DNA of 64,000 nucleotides. Origin: Liolophura sinensis. Its lineage: Eukaryota; Mollusca; Polyplacophora; Chitonida; Chitonidae. Positions 24,167 to 36,603 of this stretch are shown piece by piece (positions within the stretch are counted from its first letter, which is position 1; each line of letters begins with the position of its first letter). The notes under the pieces were generated by a model. It was not told the origin of the DNA. It saw only the letters and a list, made by a program, of their open reading frames with translations, and searched no databases. A program made the translations under genes and the position numbers. The stretch covers positions 15,249,386-15,313,385 of the forward strand of contig NC_088306.1 in NCBI RefSeq assembly GCF_032854445.1, given 5' to 3'.

Positions 24167-27100
24167 GATAATTTGAGCCATTCTTGGTAAAAACAGAAGA
24201 GTTCATTTGATTATCAAATATGGATTTTACCCCAAAAATCTCAGGTATACATTTACGTCCTATCTGATGTCCAGCATCATGTTACACCTTACGGTGTACC
24301 TCTGCAGAATTTGTGTATATGTGAGGAGATTTGCCTCCCATCAGTGTCTTAATAAGGGAAGATCAGTACATATTCATCCAGACTTCATATAGTAAGGTGC
24401 AGGGATTTAGCTAGAATATTGCAGGCCAGATCCAAGTGATATTTGAATATATATGTATGTCTAGAATGGCGTTGACAAGCGTGCCATACATAAAGGTCCA
24501 GCGGATCAACTTCTCTCTCTGGTTATGACAGTTGTGAAAGGCAGTATTAGGATAGATGTGTCTGGTACTATAGTTACCTCGACTATGCATGAGAAATTTT
24601 CTCATAAGTTTTTTTCAAGAGGTGTTCCAGTTTTCTCATTTGAATATTTTGAGGAAATTTTTGTTTTTTGCAGACTAATGAACGGATCTGTTTGGAAATC
24701 ATCTAAATTAGTTGCACAAATTGGACCAACTCATGTATGGGGCCATTGAAAGATTATCTTCATGTCGTCAGTTTTTGATAATATGTTCATTACTGTTAAA
24801 TTAAGATAAAAAGTTTTTGTTTGAAAGTGTGTTTACATGTAGTATATGGACATCTTAATAATGCACGTAGTTTGCTTTATCCATATCCTGGTTTCCTCCT
24901 ACCTCCCATACAACAGCCAAAGTACTGACTGCGATCCTACATGTGACAAATAGGGTATACCTTAATTTAAACACCAAATTTAACTACATATACATGAAAA
25001 TTTTTGGGTTATGCTGGTTAATTTGACTATATTACATGGCTTTCCAAAAGTCAAGATGTAAATAGAACTTCTGTTAATTGAATGCTTAGGGTGCCTCTGA
25101 TCAGGAGCCCTGACCTTGACCTTTGAGCAAATGCAATTTGAATGTAACTTCCACTGTCTTAATTGGCTATAGATCCTATATGTCAGAACTAGGAATTTGT
25201 CACGTGCCTATTTCCTTGTATTAAGCTTTAATTACTTTCTCTAGGTTTATGTGAAACTTCAAATTTTTAAGCAAACTTTGAAAACCAGTGTGTTAAAAAT
25301 AAAAACAATTAAACAAAAGACAGGATCTTTGATACACAAACATGTTCATATGAATCTTCTTTTAAGGGTACCGATTTTTTTGGGTCAAGTCGTATGAGAT
25401 GTTTAATTTCTTATGTGTGTGAGGAGTTGAAACACTAAGGTTTTGATCTTTTTTATTCTTATATACATGTACACTGACATGTATGTATATTATCATTGTC
25501 ATTATGTACATATGTATGCAGTTACCTGTAGGTGAAACTCTGTCTAGTTTTCTAGTGGCCCGTTTAGCCCAGAAATTGAGGAGATTTGGCTGCTTAAATG
25601 CCTTAATTTCCTGTCCAGTGTGTGCCTGTGTGTCTCATTATGCAGGTGTCGGTCTTGTCAGAAACAGGAAAATGAATGTCCAAAATGGCATCATTAGCAT
25701 CGATTTTGTCCCAAATCTTTTGTTGAAAAATCTCCCATTTTACCTTTCTTTCATTTTGCTGTTTCTGACTTTGATTCCCCGTTGGAATTCTCCCGCCCTG
25801 ATATCCTCGCTTGGGTCCACACATTCCAGTCAGACGGACTGAATTAATTGGTCAGTTCCATTTCTGTAATTTGATGTGTGGTTCCCTTGGCAACAATCCC
25901 CATTCTTCTTAGATCTGGTAATAGAAAGATCATAGTGGGATTTGGAAAGAGGTGATTTATTGATGTTTAGGCACACATGGAACCCAGCGCTTGACTGATT
26001 CTTTGAAAATGGTTTTTGCCAAAAAATTGTCTCTCCTTGGCAGACACCTTTGATCAGCCCAGTGAAAGGTCTTGTCAAAATAGCCCTAAGTAGAGAATAG
26101 AATTGAAGCCTTTATAATGTGTAATTAGGTCAGTAACTCAGCTGTTATAGGTGTAGGGGAGTTTGCTGAAGTTTCTCATTAGAACTTAGTGGTTGATTTT
26201 ACTCAATCTGCTCTTGAGTGCTGTCAGTTTGCATATTCTGTTATAATAATAACCAGTAAAAATAATTGAACTGACAGCGTTTCAATCCCATTTGATGGCA
26301 GGAGTTAAAGTAACCTTTTTGCAAACTTTTTTTTGTTATGAATTTTTCATCCCATGTAGTGATGTATGTCGGCCAAAGGTATCATAGAGGCATCATTTTT
26401 TAAGAATTTTTCCCATGAAAATTCATCTTTCTATGGAAATAATGATTGTATTGATACCAAAATGTATTTTGTGGGTTACCCATTCAGTTGTTTATAAGGT
26501 ACCTGTCTTGCTACAAACAACAGGTCTTTAACAATGAGATTCAGGATTTTCTCTGACCTCCGTCTTTGAACTCCAGTGTTCTTGAGTCCATGTGTAAAAC
26601 CTGATTCAGATTATATCTACTGTGCGTTTTCTGTGGACCAGTATCACCTGTTTTACAACTGTACAAAAAGGTCAGCCAGTGGAGAGGTGAAACCATATTA
26701 CCCTGAACTAGCTGGATTGCCCAGTGCTAAAACCTGTAATTCTCAGTACTTGATGCTTCCTGCCAAATCTCTAAGCTGGTCATCATTGAACTGCTCTGGT
26801 CAGTAATGACAGGCTACATACACTGTTCTTTGTGCCATAATTCTAGTTTTTCCCATACGGAAGAAAACCTTCTCCAAAGGGCGCCTTGTGGCAAATTGCA
26901 TTCAGAGCCGAATGTGCTTCAGTCCTGGACTTGTCTTAAGGGCAAACTGCTCATGATTGGATAAATGGACTCGATGCCTACATGTACCGGTACTGTGTAT
27001 GTATAAGTTTGAATATTCCTTGGAGTGTAATGTGACTGATGACTGCAGGTATACGAATGTCTGGTTTGACGTCAGGATTGATGTCTTTCTCTTTTTTTTT

Positions 27101-29148
27101 CTCCTTCTGGGTGTTTCTTTTCCTTCGGCTTTACTTCATTACAGAAAATTTTACTGTGCATCGCGATCCTCTGGCCGGGAAAGTAATTTTTCATTCTCTT
27201 ACTATATGTTGTTCAATTTTGACCAATGAAATTTTCATTTCAAACCACAAGCTTTAATTAAAAAAATTAAGTTATCTTTAATTTTGTATCTCCATCATCG
27301 TTTTCGACCACAGGCGGCTAGAGCAAAAGGGTCTGAATGTTTTATCCCTCCATTTGTACATGTATAAGCACTGTACATTTATATGTACGTCTAAGTTTGA
27401 GGAGTCGTTTAGCCAAGGACCTACATGTACATTTGCATTGGGAATAAAAATACGATGCAACTTTTTTCTCGCTTATCATGATTAGGAAGTATAGTTCTTT
27501 GGCTAAACATGTAATCTCAGGCCTGGATGAGCTTTTGGGGTTAAAAACGATGCGATAACATCACTGAATTGCGGATCATTTATTCTGCCAGTTGCTCCGA
27601 TTTGCGCTCGTTTTATGCTGGGTTTCTGTTGTGGTTTTGTAAATCGTTGATTGTGGCATACATCAGCGGTGGTAAAAGAAAACTCTGGTTATACAAAAGC
27701 AGAATATTCGTTTCCCAGAATCAATCAATATTTGGAAATTTTATGGCTGTTTTCTTCATTGGAAAACTTGGAAAAAACAAGATTATTATTGCAGTGTTAT
27801 AATCAGCATGGAAATCCTGCTAAGGAATTCCCTGGAAGGGAGATTTTCTTGGATTTTTATGCCAAATTTGCCAATGTTTATTCAATTCATCACAGATTTA
27901 TTGTTTTTTTTTTTCATCTTTTTTTTCTTTTGCTTTGAATGCAACCAATCATGTTGGCAGTTTTCCATCTAGATCTAAACAGTTGAATGAGCTAGGTAAA
28001 AGGAATCACAAGTAATTAGCTCCTATTTTAAGCGTTATTTGACACCAATTTAATTTTTTGTTTTACTAGCGAACTGACATTAAAAGTTCTAAATTGGAAT
28101 GAAATTAAAAGTCCATCTTAATATGTGTTTTGCTCAATCTTAGTGTTTGTATGACTTTCCTGTTTTTTAAGGCTTTCAGATCACATAAATAATTACATAA
28201 GTTTTCAGTTTTATTTTTGTAACCTCCTTGGACATTGAAACAATGCTGATTAAACAAAAATTATATTTGGTGTGGCCTTATTTTTTGGAATCTGAACATA
28301 GAAGAAAATGCTGCATACGTGGAGAAATAAATCTTGTGCGTAAGTTTTGATGTAACCTTGTACATGGTTTTATTATGCGCTCATGCATTATGCAATTATT
28401 GCATCTTGCATAGTGGAACAATGTTAGTTGTCTCCTCGAAAAAAAAAAAACACACACAAAGAAAACATAAGCAATATACAGCACGAGGGCACAGTGCGAG
28501 GTGTACATCATCTGTTGTGACCGGCTAAGTCGATCATAATGTTCTACTCTGCACAACACGCAATAGTTGTTTAATTAAACCGTACGACACGTGTGTACAT
28601 GTGTGATCTTATATGTGACGATGTGTTGATGTGTTTCTGCTGTGCTTTTATATTCACTGTTTACTAAACAGAATCTACATAGCAAACTGACTGACTGAGA
28701 AGCACCTGATGCAGGGAATGGAATACCAGATGGTACAACTAAAATCACAACTAAACATGTCATGTAGCATAATCTAACCTTCTCTGTACATTGCATTTTG
28801 AGCAGATGATGTCAGCAGGTGCAACATCATGAATGGCTGAAACCTATATGTGATATAGGTTTGCCCTAGAGTGCTAGGGGAATGTTTATGTATAAAATAG
28901 GTGTTTTGTTACATGTTTCATGTAGGAAGAAGTTAATTGTGTTCATGCAGGGTTTATCATGTTTACTTCTATGCCGTACATCTTAATTACATTATCATGT
29001 TTGTACGCATGTGTGTATAGTTTTGTCTTGTTCATGCAAGATATGCATGGACATGAAGGAAGTTTTTGTCATGTGGCAGGACATGAAAGCCATGGAAGCT
29101 TTTATCATGAAGATATAGGAAAAGTTTTACGATGTATCGAGCATGTTG
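24167..29148. other. About 5 kb with no supportable feature
   Basis: I see AT-rich sequence, T and A tracts and short ORFs (for example 25483-25842 plus, 27569-27802 plus) with no recognisable domain, no matched splice sites and no repeat family. Low-complexity purine tracts occur at 28438-28451 and 27903-27933. Confidence 0.5.
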
Positions 29149-29270
29149 TTATGGACAGGCTTTCATCGTCTTCTTATGGACGGCTTTCATCGTCTTCTTA
29201 TGGACAGGCTGTCACCATATTCTTATGGACAGGCTGTCACCATATTCTTATGGACAGGCTTTCACCATGT
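29149..29270. repeat. 24-25-bp minisatellite, 5 copies
   Basis: Units read ttatggacaggctttcatcg or ctgtcaccat variants followed by tcttc or attc. Confidence 0.9.
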
Positions 29271-29868
29271 TTAAATTCATGTAGCAAACGTGAAAGGCGG
29301 CAAAACTATTACAGTGTTAAAAAAAAAAAAAAATAGAAAAATCAATTTTCTCCACACTTCCTGTGTGTTTGTAACTCACAGAAACCAAACTTTGAGAAAA
29401 TATTGTATGGTGTCCTGAAATTTGATATGTATGTCACAGTGTGATCAGGATTCACTTTCACAACATAAATTGGATTGTGTAAAGTCTGGCTCACGTGTTC
29501 CATACTCGTGGTTTGTGTATGAAGAGATGGTCTTATGACATCTATTACGGCTGAATCCCAAATAAGATCAAATTGCATGCAATCATGTGTTCATAACTGC
29601 ATAGTGCTATGTTTGCATCATTTGTCTCCATTTGGATGTCTGTTTGCAATCTTTGGCTGGCATTTTAAGCAACGGCCAGCTGTAGAAAAAACCTGTATTT
29701 TCCTCTTTTTTTTTTCTGAGGGGGGTGGGATGGGTTGGGGACGGTGTATAAGCAAACAGCTAGATCATTGTCCACTTTCAGTGACTTGTATGGAGACGTA
29801 TACATGTACCTTCATGGCATAGTGATGGATGCTAATTTTCTTGGTGGACAGCATTCATATGCCAGATT

Positions 29869-29927
29869 TACTGCTGTAATTGTTCAACTTTTTCACATGT
29901 TTGCAAGCTGTTATTCAGACATATATG
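29869..29927 (+). mobile_element. Partial MITE (TTCTTCAACC family, subtype B) cut by a SINE
   Basis: It matches the left end of the MITE: ctgctgtaattgttcaac, then cacatgtttgcaagctgtta and ttcagacatat. It stops where SINE family 1 sequence begins at about 29929, and no right half follows. Confidence 0.65.
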
Positions 29928-29928
29928 A

Positions 29929-30140
29929 TGGGCCGAGGTGGTTAGCTTTGGCAATGCAGTCTGTGTGGGCTACTTCAAGTCCAGCTCACGCTGTCTTCCT
30001 CTTCTGGCTGTACGTTGGAACGTCTGCCAGCAACCTGCGGATGGTCGTAGGTAACGTTCCCCTGGGGTCTTGTTTTCCTCCCACCATAATACTGGCCTCC
30101 GTCGTCGTACAATTAAGGGCAATATTCTTGAGCAACACTC
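29929..30140 (+). mobile_element. SINE family 1 copy, diverged
   Basis: Blocks include ggccgaggtggttagc, tcaagtccagctcacgctg, gtctgccagcaacctgcgga, cctcccaccataat and caatattcttgagcaa. The tail is lost. Confidence 0.8.
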
Positions 30141-31219
30141 CACCGTCACTCTTTTTAGGTATTAGGTATGTCAATCAAACCGAGAAGCAAACAGAATGTG
30201 TCATTTGAAAAATCTTTAATAACTTCATGAAATATAGCCCTTTTGAATACTTGGGTGGCATGGGAGGTGTCCAACATTACAGATATTCGTGCAGGTGCAT
30301 AGGTGCATGTATTTAATTCAGAGACAAATTAATTACTATTTACATGTATTTGATGACTTGTTAATTATTGTTTTATAAGGGCGAATTTGTTAAAAAAACT
30401 CATCTCATACAAAACTTACAAGGTGAAATGAAAAAATTCTTTCTGTTTTGCATTATGAATGATTGAAATTACACTAAGGGTTTATTGCCATATTGATTGT
30501 TTTTTTTAGCAATATCATATTGTTAAAATATGGAAAAGACTGTGTCTTTCAAAATGAGAATTATGAAAACGACCAAAGTCAGAACAATAGGAAAAAAAAT
30601 CTTTCAAAAAAGTGGTCTAAAAAGCAAACACAAAATGTCAGCAAAATATTGAACTTAAGCATCACCGTGTTATAGTGCTGTAAAACCAATAGGAACACAC
30701 TAAGTGGCTTTATGGCTTCATAAAGGACACAGTTTTATATTGGTACAGAGTAAGACATGTTCTGCTCACTCCAGACTGGAATGCTGGATGTGTTATGGTC
30801 ATGCACATTGTATGACTGCGTGTAGCGTGGTTAAAGGGGCTGAAGTTCTATTATTTTCACCCCAGAGACCCAGCGTCAATATATACATGCACATGTATAC
30901 ATGTACTAACTTTCCAGGTTATGTGATGTAGCAGACTTTTATCGCTGTAACCATCTAGGTCACCGAGTCTCAATTCAAGAAGAAAGCATGTTGTGCTTGT
31001 TGGCTATGATCTGTACATGTACGTGAACGCATGATGAATGAAGCCCAAGGATAGCATTGCAGACTAAAGGATTTGCCTTAAAGGTAGCCTTATTAAGTTT
31101 AATATTCCTCAGAAAGTCCGTTATGTTGACATGGCCACGCTTAATCCTTCACACTTGGCGATGACCTGACGTCAGAATAGATGTGTTGTACTGATTCCTT
31201 TCTTATTGATGTTTGCCAG
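30141..31219. other. No supportable feature before the IQ exon
   Basis: AT-rich DNA with an A-rich tract at about 30590-30625. It is probably the end of the intron preceding the exon at 31220. Confidence 0.5.
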
Positions 31220-31330
31220 ACGGACAATCTTCCACGGGAGCACAAAGCTGCTGTCTGTATTCAACGACACGTTCAGGGCCATCTTGATCGGAAGCGGTAC
31301 GTTCAGCTACTCTTGGAGCAATTTGAAGAG
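31220..31330 (+). CDS. Exon of a host gene: IQ-motif (calmodulin-binding) segment
   Basis: The 111-nt exon lies between an acceptor (tttgccag) and a donor (gtgagc) and is open in phase 0 for 37 codons. It reads T-D-N-L-P-R-E-H-K-A-A-V, then IQRHVQGHLDRKRY, then a leucine- and glutamate-rich end (LLLEQFEE). The IQ motif (IQ, three residues on V, then G, then RK near the expected spacing) is the classic calmodulin or EF-hand light-chain binding site. The usual central R is Q here (Q-G instead of R-G). The phase agrees exactly with the next exon at 35817. No start codon is present, so this is an internal exon and earlier exons lie upstream, possibly outside the window. The family is uncertain: the IQ motif plus following charged helix recalls SPATA17-type ciliary proteins, or less likely IQCJ. 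Exon reality is well supported; the name is not. Confidence 0.8.
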
Positions 31331-31455
31331 GTGAGCCTGTGCGATGTGAAGTAGACTTAAGTTTGGGTCAACCATTTGTCTTAATCTTCATGTTGCTTCT
31401 TAGACATTTTCGTTCCTGTGTAACAGCTAGGCAGTGAGATTTTTCTTTTTTTGTT

Positions 31456-31472
31456 GGGGGGGGGGGGGGGTG
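31456..31472. repeat. Poly-G run
   Basis: An unbroken run of G follows a T-rich stretch in the intron just after the IQ exon. Confidence 0.9.
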
Positions 31473-31572
31473 TTATGTCAAGTTTTCTTTTTTAAGCAAA
31501 GATTTTGTGGAAAATATTCTAGATTTAGCTTAAATGTGCCAAAAATGTCAAAATTTTGATGCATACGTACAC

Positions 31573-31795
31573 ATTTATTTATTTAATTTATGCCGTACAC
31601 AGAAATATTTCTTTTTATATATGATGGCAGCCAGTGTTATGGTAGGAGGAAACAGGGCAGAGTCTGGGGAAAACCCATGACCATCTGCAGGTTGCCCTTC
31701 CCACGTATGATCAGAGAGGAAACCAGCATGTGCTGGACCCAACTCACAGTGACCGCATCGGTGGGAGGCTCTACCACCTTGGCCAGGGAGGCCCC
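31573..31795 (-). mobile_element. SINE family 1 copy, minus strand
   Basis: It runs from tttatttatttaatttatg then ccgtacacag through ggtaggaggaaacagg to ggccagggaggcccc. It is slightly shortened and diverged. Confidence 0.85.
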
Positions 31796-32208
31796 CTACA
31801 TGTACACACGTATATGAAGTACATGTACATGTGGTTTCCTGTTATTCATCTCAGTGCCTCATCACTGTGTATTATAAGATACATACTAACCCTGCAAACA
31901 TCATAGCTACTCGACGTGTATGTATTGTACATATGGTACACATACGTATATTCATTGTGTAACCATTATCTGTGTACATCACAGGAAAATTTAGCATTGT
32001 CATCCAAACCCTCTTGGAGAGAAATGGTGAAGGGGGCCTACATAGCCATATGCATCTGTCTGAGTTAGATTGCTCCAGTGAGACCAGTCATTTTGAATAC
32101 ACTAATGCAAGAGCACTTAATAGGACTCGTTAACCTTTTTGTCAGTGATGTTACTAATACAATGCAGATAGTCATGCACAGTGAATGGTTGCACATTGTG
32201 GTTTGGAA

Positions 32209-32395
32209 GAGCTTTGTGGCCCACTGGTTTGAGCGTCCGCATTGAGGTCAGGAGACTTGAGATCAAACCCGTGTCGGGTCATACTGAAGACTTCAGAAAT
32301 CGTCCTTTTTGCAGTCTCACATGACGCTCAGCTAAGGGAGGATAGAGCAAGGAAACAGGACTGGTTGGCTTGGTGTCATTATATAATGTGACAGA
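32209..32395 (+). mobile_element. SINE family 2 copy
   Basis: The head reads ctttgtggcccactggtttg then agcgtccgc, with a B-box-like gagatcaaacccgtgtcgg. The body has cagctaagggaggatagagc and aggaaacaggactgg, matching the copies at 3453 and 11801. Confidence 0.72.
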
Positions 32396-32591
32396 GTTTG
32401 AACCAAAAATTCAACCTTATAAACTAATTTTTGGCAAGAAATTTTCCTTAGGGTTTTCCGTGTCAACTTACCTAGCTGTATGGTATGCACTAAGGCCGTT
32501 GTTAATTTTTGCCAGCGTGTAGACGTGAGAATGTTCGACTCTGCTCAACTGCGAGCAGTGAGTCTTACGTCGCCATCTTCCACTGGCTTTA

Positions 32592-33242
32592 AATGGGTTA
32601 CAAGGCACAAAGTGGTGGCGTGTCTGGAGTAACGGCATGAGGAGTTCCACAGGAACTGCTAGAAATGAGTCACAAGACACAAAGTGGTGGCGTGTCTGGA
32701 GTAACGGCATGAGGAGTTCCACAGGAACTGCTAGAAATGAGTCACAAGACACAAAGTGGTGACGTGCCTGGAGTAACGGCATGAGGAGTTCCACAGGAAC
32801 TGCTAGAAATGAGTCACAAGACACAAAGTGGTGACGTGTCTGGAGTAACGGCATGAGGAATTCCACAGGAACTGCTAGAAATGGGTCACAAGACACAAAG
32901 CGGTGACGTGTCTGGAGTAACGGCATGAGGAATTCCACAGGAACTGCTAGAAATGGGTCACAAGGCACTAAGTGGTGACGTGTCTGGAGTAATGGCATGA
33001 GGAATTCCACAGGAACTGCTAGAAATGGGTCACAAGACACAAAGCGGTGACGTGTCTGGAGTAACGGCATGAGGAATTCCACAGGAACTGCTAGAAATGG
33101 GTCACAAGACACAAAGTGGTGGCGTGTCTGGAGTAACGGCATGAGGAATTCCACAGGAACTGCTAGAAATGGGTCACAAAACACAAAGCGGTGACGTGTC
33201 TGGAGTAACGGCATGAGGAATTCCACAGGAACTGCTAGAAAT
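32592..33242. repeat. 72-bp minisatellite, 9 copies
   Basis: ggcatgagga recurs every 72 bp (32634, 32706, to 33210), followed by ttccacaggaactgctagaa and a gggtcacaagacacaaag block. A 72-bp period keeps a minus-strand frame of 252 codons open, with 24-residue repeats such as VEFLMPLLQTRH. Nucleotide identity between units is as high at silent as at other positions by eye, so it reads as a minisatellite rather than a selected protein. Confidence 0.95.
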
Positions 33243-34116
33243 GAACACCAGGGTCAGATTTTGAGAGGTAAACCTGACATCGGCTAATTTGACTAGCAAA
33301 CGAAGTGTCCAGCTCTCGGCATATCGTGCAACCAACAACACAGTCTTCCAATTTCCCATCGACAGCGTTTTCTCAAATAGTTTGTGAGTTTTACTTATCT
33401 TCACTTATAATAAATTCGGGCTGGTTTTTTTTTTCTTTTTCTTTTTTTTATTGCTGCAAAATGGCATGCACTTTGAGGGAACGGCAGCACCCGTTAATTG
33501 GACCCTGAGAGGGGCTGGATTAATTAGGTCCTGATGACTATATATCATGGTATTTGCATCTTCCAAAGAACTTCAGGAAACTGAAGAACAGCTTTTCTAT
33601 TTCAGGTGGCAACCAATTTTACCCAAACCGAGTTGAGAATAATGTCTGTTAAGTTTGATTAATTGCTTGAGGATGTTTATGAAGGCCTCAATGGAAGAAA
33701 TACCCTGAGTGGAAGAGTGGCTGCCTCTTTGTCTGGACACTTTTCGTCACTGTGTAATCTGTAAAAAAAAAAAAAAAACAAACAAAAACGCAAATATTAT
33801 TTATGCTTGGAAATTGACTTTTTTGCGTGAAGAAAAGTTAATTGCCATATTCCCATGATAAAATGAGTAGGTTTAATAGTTTTTTTTATCCCTACAAGGG
33901 AATGAAATATTGCAATCAGACTCAGATATCTGTTGCAGCTGATACCATGGATGGAAAGGAATGGAATTGGAAATCTGTTGGATCTTTTTATTGTCATTTT
34001 TGAGTGGACCATTGTAAAGTTTTATTGTTTTGTGTGATCTCAGTGAAGTGGTGATAAAAATAGATTAATTTTAACATGTATATCTTGTACATATGGCATA
34101 CTTAATATAAGCGATC

Positions 34117-34193
34117 TGTCTGGTTTCCTCCCACTGTAATGCTGGCTGCTGTCATATAAGGGAGGTATTCTTGAGCATGGTGTAAAAAAAAAC
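34117..34193 (+). mobile_element. SINE family 1 3' fragment
   Basis: ggtttcctcccactgtaatg is followed by ctggctgctgtcatataagg and attcttgagcatggtgtaaa. Confidence 0.75.
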
Positions 34194-34649
34194 AATGAAG
34201 AAAGTAAGTGAAGTACTTGATATAAGTTCTTGACTTGCTGGAACTTTTAAATCTCATTTTGCATTATTAAGATTTATTGCATATACTTAAATTGCTTGTT
34301 TGAAAACTGCAATAACCATGCATGAAAATAGGACTGGAATACATGTGAAGGGGTAAGGAATTATGGTTAGGTTGATCACAATGTGTCATAATAAACAAGC
34401 AGTGAAGCAGTGTACCATTATATTCAGGTGGTTTCCACATTAACATGCACATCAATCTGGTTGGGGTGCAGTTTGTAATCTTCTGATGCCATTAAGTGGA
34501 TGGAAAACAAATAAATTCTGTCTGTTTTTTGTTTTGTTTTGTTTTTTTTTGATAAAAAGATAAAGTGGTGAAAGTTTTTTCTTTAGGCTTCATCATCATA
34601 TGTTTTTTATACATGCATTAAAATACAGTAATCTTGTGTGAGTGTTATA

Positions 34650-34810
34650 TTAATTAATTATTTATCTATTAATTTAATGACGTTTTACGCCGTACTCAGT
34701 AATTTTTGACATACACAATGGTGGTCAGTTTTATAGGTGGAGGAAACTAGAGTTCCTGAGGAAAACGTCCAATCTTCTGTCAAGTTTCTGATGAGCTAAA
34801 TCCACACGTG
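34650..34810 (-). mobile_element. Diverged SINE-like repeat, minus strand
   Basis: The tail side (attaattatttatctatt, then cgttttacgccgtactcagt) resembles SINE family 1. The rest (tggaggaaactagagttcct, then gaggaaaacg and aagtttctgatgagc) belongs to a different family, with a related piece at about 38420-38500. Confidence 0.5.
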
Positions 34811-35816
34811 ACATACATTTATATGAAAGCCATGCTAGTGGAAGACAGGTTGTCTTCAACAAACATTAGACTGCATGTGCTAATGGTCAACTGAACGTTG
34901 GCATCCATCAAGGCCCAACCAACAGTGAGAGCTGGGGCAAAATTGTTTTAATGTAAGAGAACAGAAAATCCCTGCCGTTTTGTGGTTTCTCTTGGTGACA
35001 TTACTACCGAAAGTTCCCACAGCTAGTTATCCCAGTTCCAGATGCTGTTTATGTATTGAGCTGTGACAAGTGCAGTACTGTCTAACATCATTAGGTGGTA
35101 TTTCGGCAAGGTTTCTCGGGGCTCTGCAAATAGAACTGAAAGCTGCCAAATTGGATTAAGGATGCCGTTGTAATCCTTAAGCAAAACATGTTGACTTAAG
35201 TTAACCCTGCAAGCCCACAGCTATTATTCATTGGCTGCCGATACTCATTATGGTGACTGAACATATCGACAAAATTAAGAATGAAGAGTGTACAAGCTTT
35301 CCCCAATCTATGCCACTGTATTTGAGTTTCCAAGAATAAGCTGTAGATCTGCCAGGTCCCATAACATAAACACATTCAGCATATGCATAAGATGTACATT
35401 TTGTGCAGAAAACTATTTTTGTGCTAATTTACAGAATTTGGGCTTTTTTTTTTTTTTGCATGTTATATACGCATGGACTGCATGCATTCTTGTTTATTAA
35501 GCTCCTTTGGACATATAATCACTTGCACTCCCCAGATCTTCACCTTCAGAAAATCCACAATGTTTCATCTTGGCCCAACCCTATGAAAAGCATTTTTAAT
35601 GTTCGCTGGCTACCTGTATATGTACCATACCTATGTGACTTGAATAACTGTTCAAGTTTCAGTGACTTGTGCAGGTAGCAGTTACTTATATATGATTGAT
35701 ATACATTGATGTGAAATAAGACTTATTTTTTCTTTCCTCTAACAATATAATAAAGCCATCTCTGTCACTATCTCCCTAGAAAAAGGCTACAATTCATTTT
35801 TTTTTTGTTTTTTCAG

Positions 35817-35881
35817 GAAGAGAAAATGAGACTTGAGAAGACAATGAAGCAAGTGGAAGAAGGACAGCTTCTGGTGGAAAA
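35817..35881 (+). CDS. Exon of the same gene: charged helix
   Basis: This 65-nt exon follows a pyrimidine tract and cag acceptor (ttttttcag) and ends at a consensus gtaagt donor. It starts in phase 0, matching the end of the exon at 31330, and stops two bases into a codon. It encodes EEKMRLEKTMKQVEEGQLLVE (shown in two parts: EEKMRLEKTMK and QVEEGQLLVE), a strongly charged alpha-helical stretch that continues the E-rich end of the IQ exon. Its small size, clean splice sites and lack of stops in the one frame dictated by both neighbours make chance unlikely. The intron before it is 4,486 bp and carries a 72-bp minisatellite and several SINEs. Confidence 0.78.
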
Positions 35882-36380
35882 GTAAGTAGTTTAATATCAC
35901 TAATACTTCCTTATTACAGAGAAAGGAAAGAACCCCACAGCACCATGTGAGACTCCCTGCTACATGGACTGTGACCTCCCTCAACTGCCTCACTATGACA
36001 TCAGTTGATGCAGTGCCCAAATTGTTGTAAAGATGTCTACAATGGGCACTCTTGTTTTTTTGTTGGCCAGAATGTTTTCCTGAGTCTCTGAAAATGACAG
36101 TAGTTCCTTATTTAAGTTTTGATGTGTTTATGGGGGCTTTGATGTAATTACAGTAAACTAAGCAGTGAAATCTGTTGCATGTGTAACAGTGGGCCGAGGA
36201 TCAGAAGTCGAACCAAGTCAAAAACAGTTTTAAGCGCTGATAAAGTAAGCTCCACAGCTTTGAAATACATGTACTGTAGTTAACTAGTTATTTCTTTATA
36301 AGCAGAGAGTCTTCTTCTCTATAATTTGTATTGCATGGTTCAAAACTAGCCACTGAAAAAGCATTACAGTAGCCATAAAA

Positions 36381-36603
36381 TACTCACCCTAATTCTTCAA
36401 CATTTTCAACCACCGCTGCTACCAATATTTTGAAACATTCTGAGATCACTTTGGGGTGTAGAGAAATAATTTGCACAGCTATATAAAGCTTGCATCTTTA
36501 GCGACACAACCATTTCATTTTAGTGTCATTTTCATGATAATTGTAAGCATAAATACCGCTGATTAAAAGTGCTTTGGTGATTAAAAAGGTTTACCATAAG
36601 TAG
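36381..36603 (+). mobile_element. MITE copy (TTCTTCAACC family, subtype A)
   Basis: The left end is ctaattcttcaacattttc and the right end ttaaaaaggtttaccata. Internal blocks ccaatattttgaaacattct and tgtagagaaataatttgcac are shared with 58076 and 61941. Confidence 0.78.

Larger units (their letters stand above)
31331..35816 (+). other. Intron between the IQ exon and the helix exon
   Basis: This span is bounded by gtgagc and ttttttcag. It holds a poly-G run (about 31456-31470), a minus-strand SINE (31573-31795), a second-family SINE (32209-32395), the 72-bp minisatellite (32592-33242), a SINE tail fragment (34117-34193) and a diverged repeat (34650-34810). In 31800-32205, 33243-34116 and 34960-35816 I see only AT-rich sequence, homopolymer tracts and no supportable gene. 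Confidence 0.75.

Noticed and set aside
23697-24206. 169-codon minus-strand ORF
   Set aside because: A 44-bp minisatellite read through all three unit frames.
25483-25842. 119-codon ORF with hydrophobic segments
   Set aside because: No start context, family resemblance or splice sites; length is within chance for this window.
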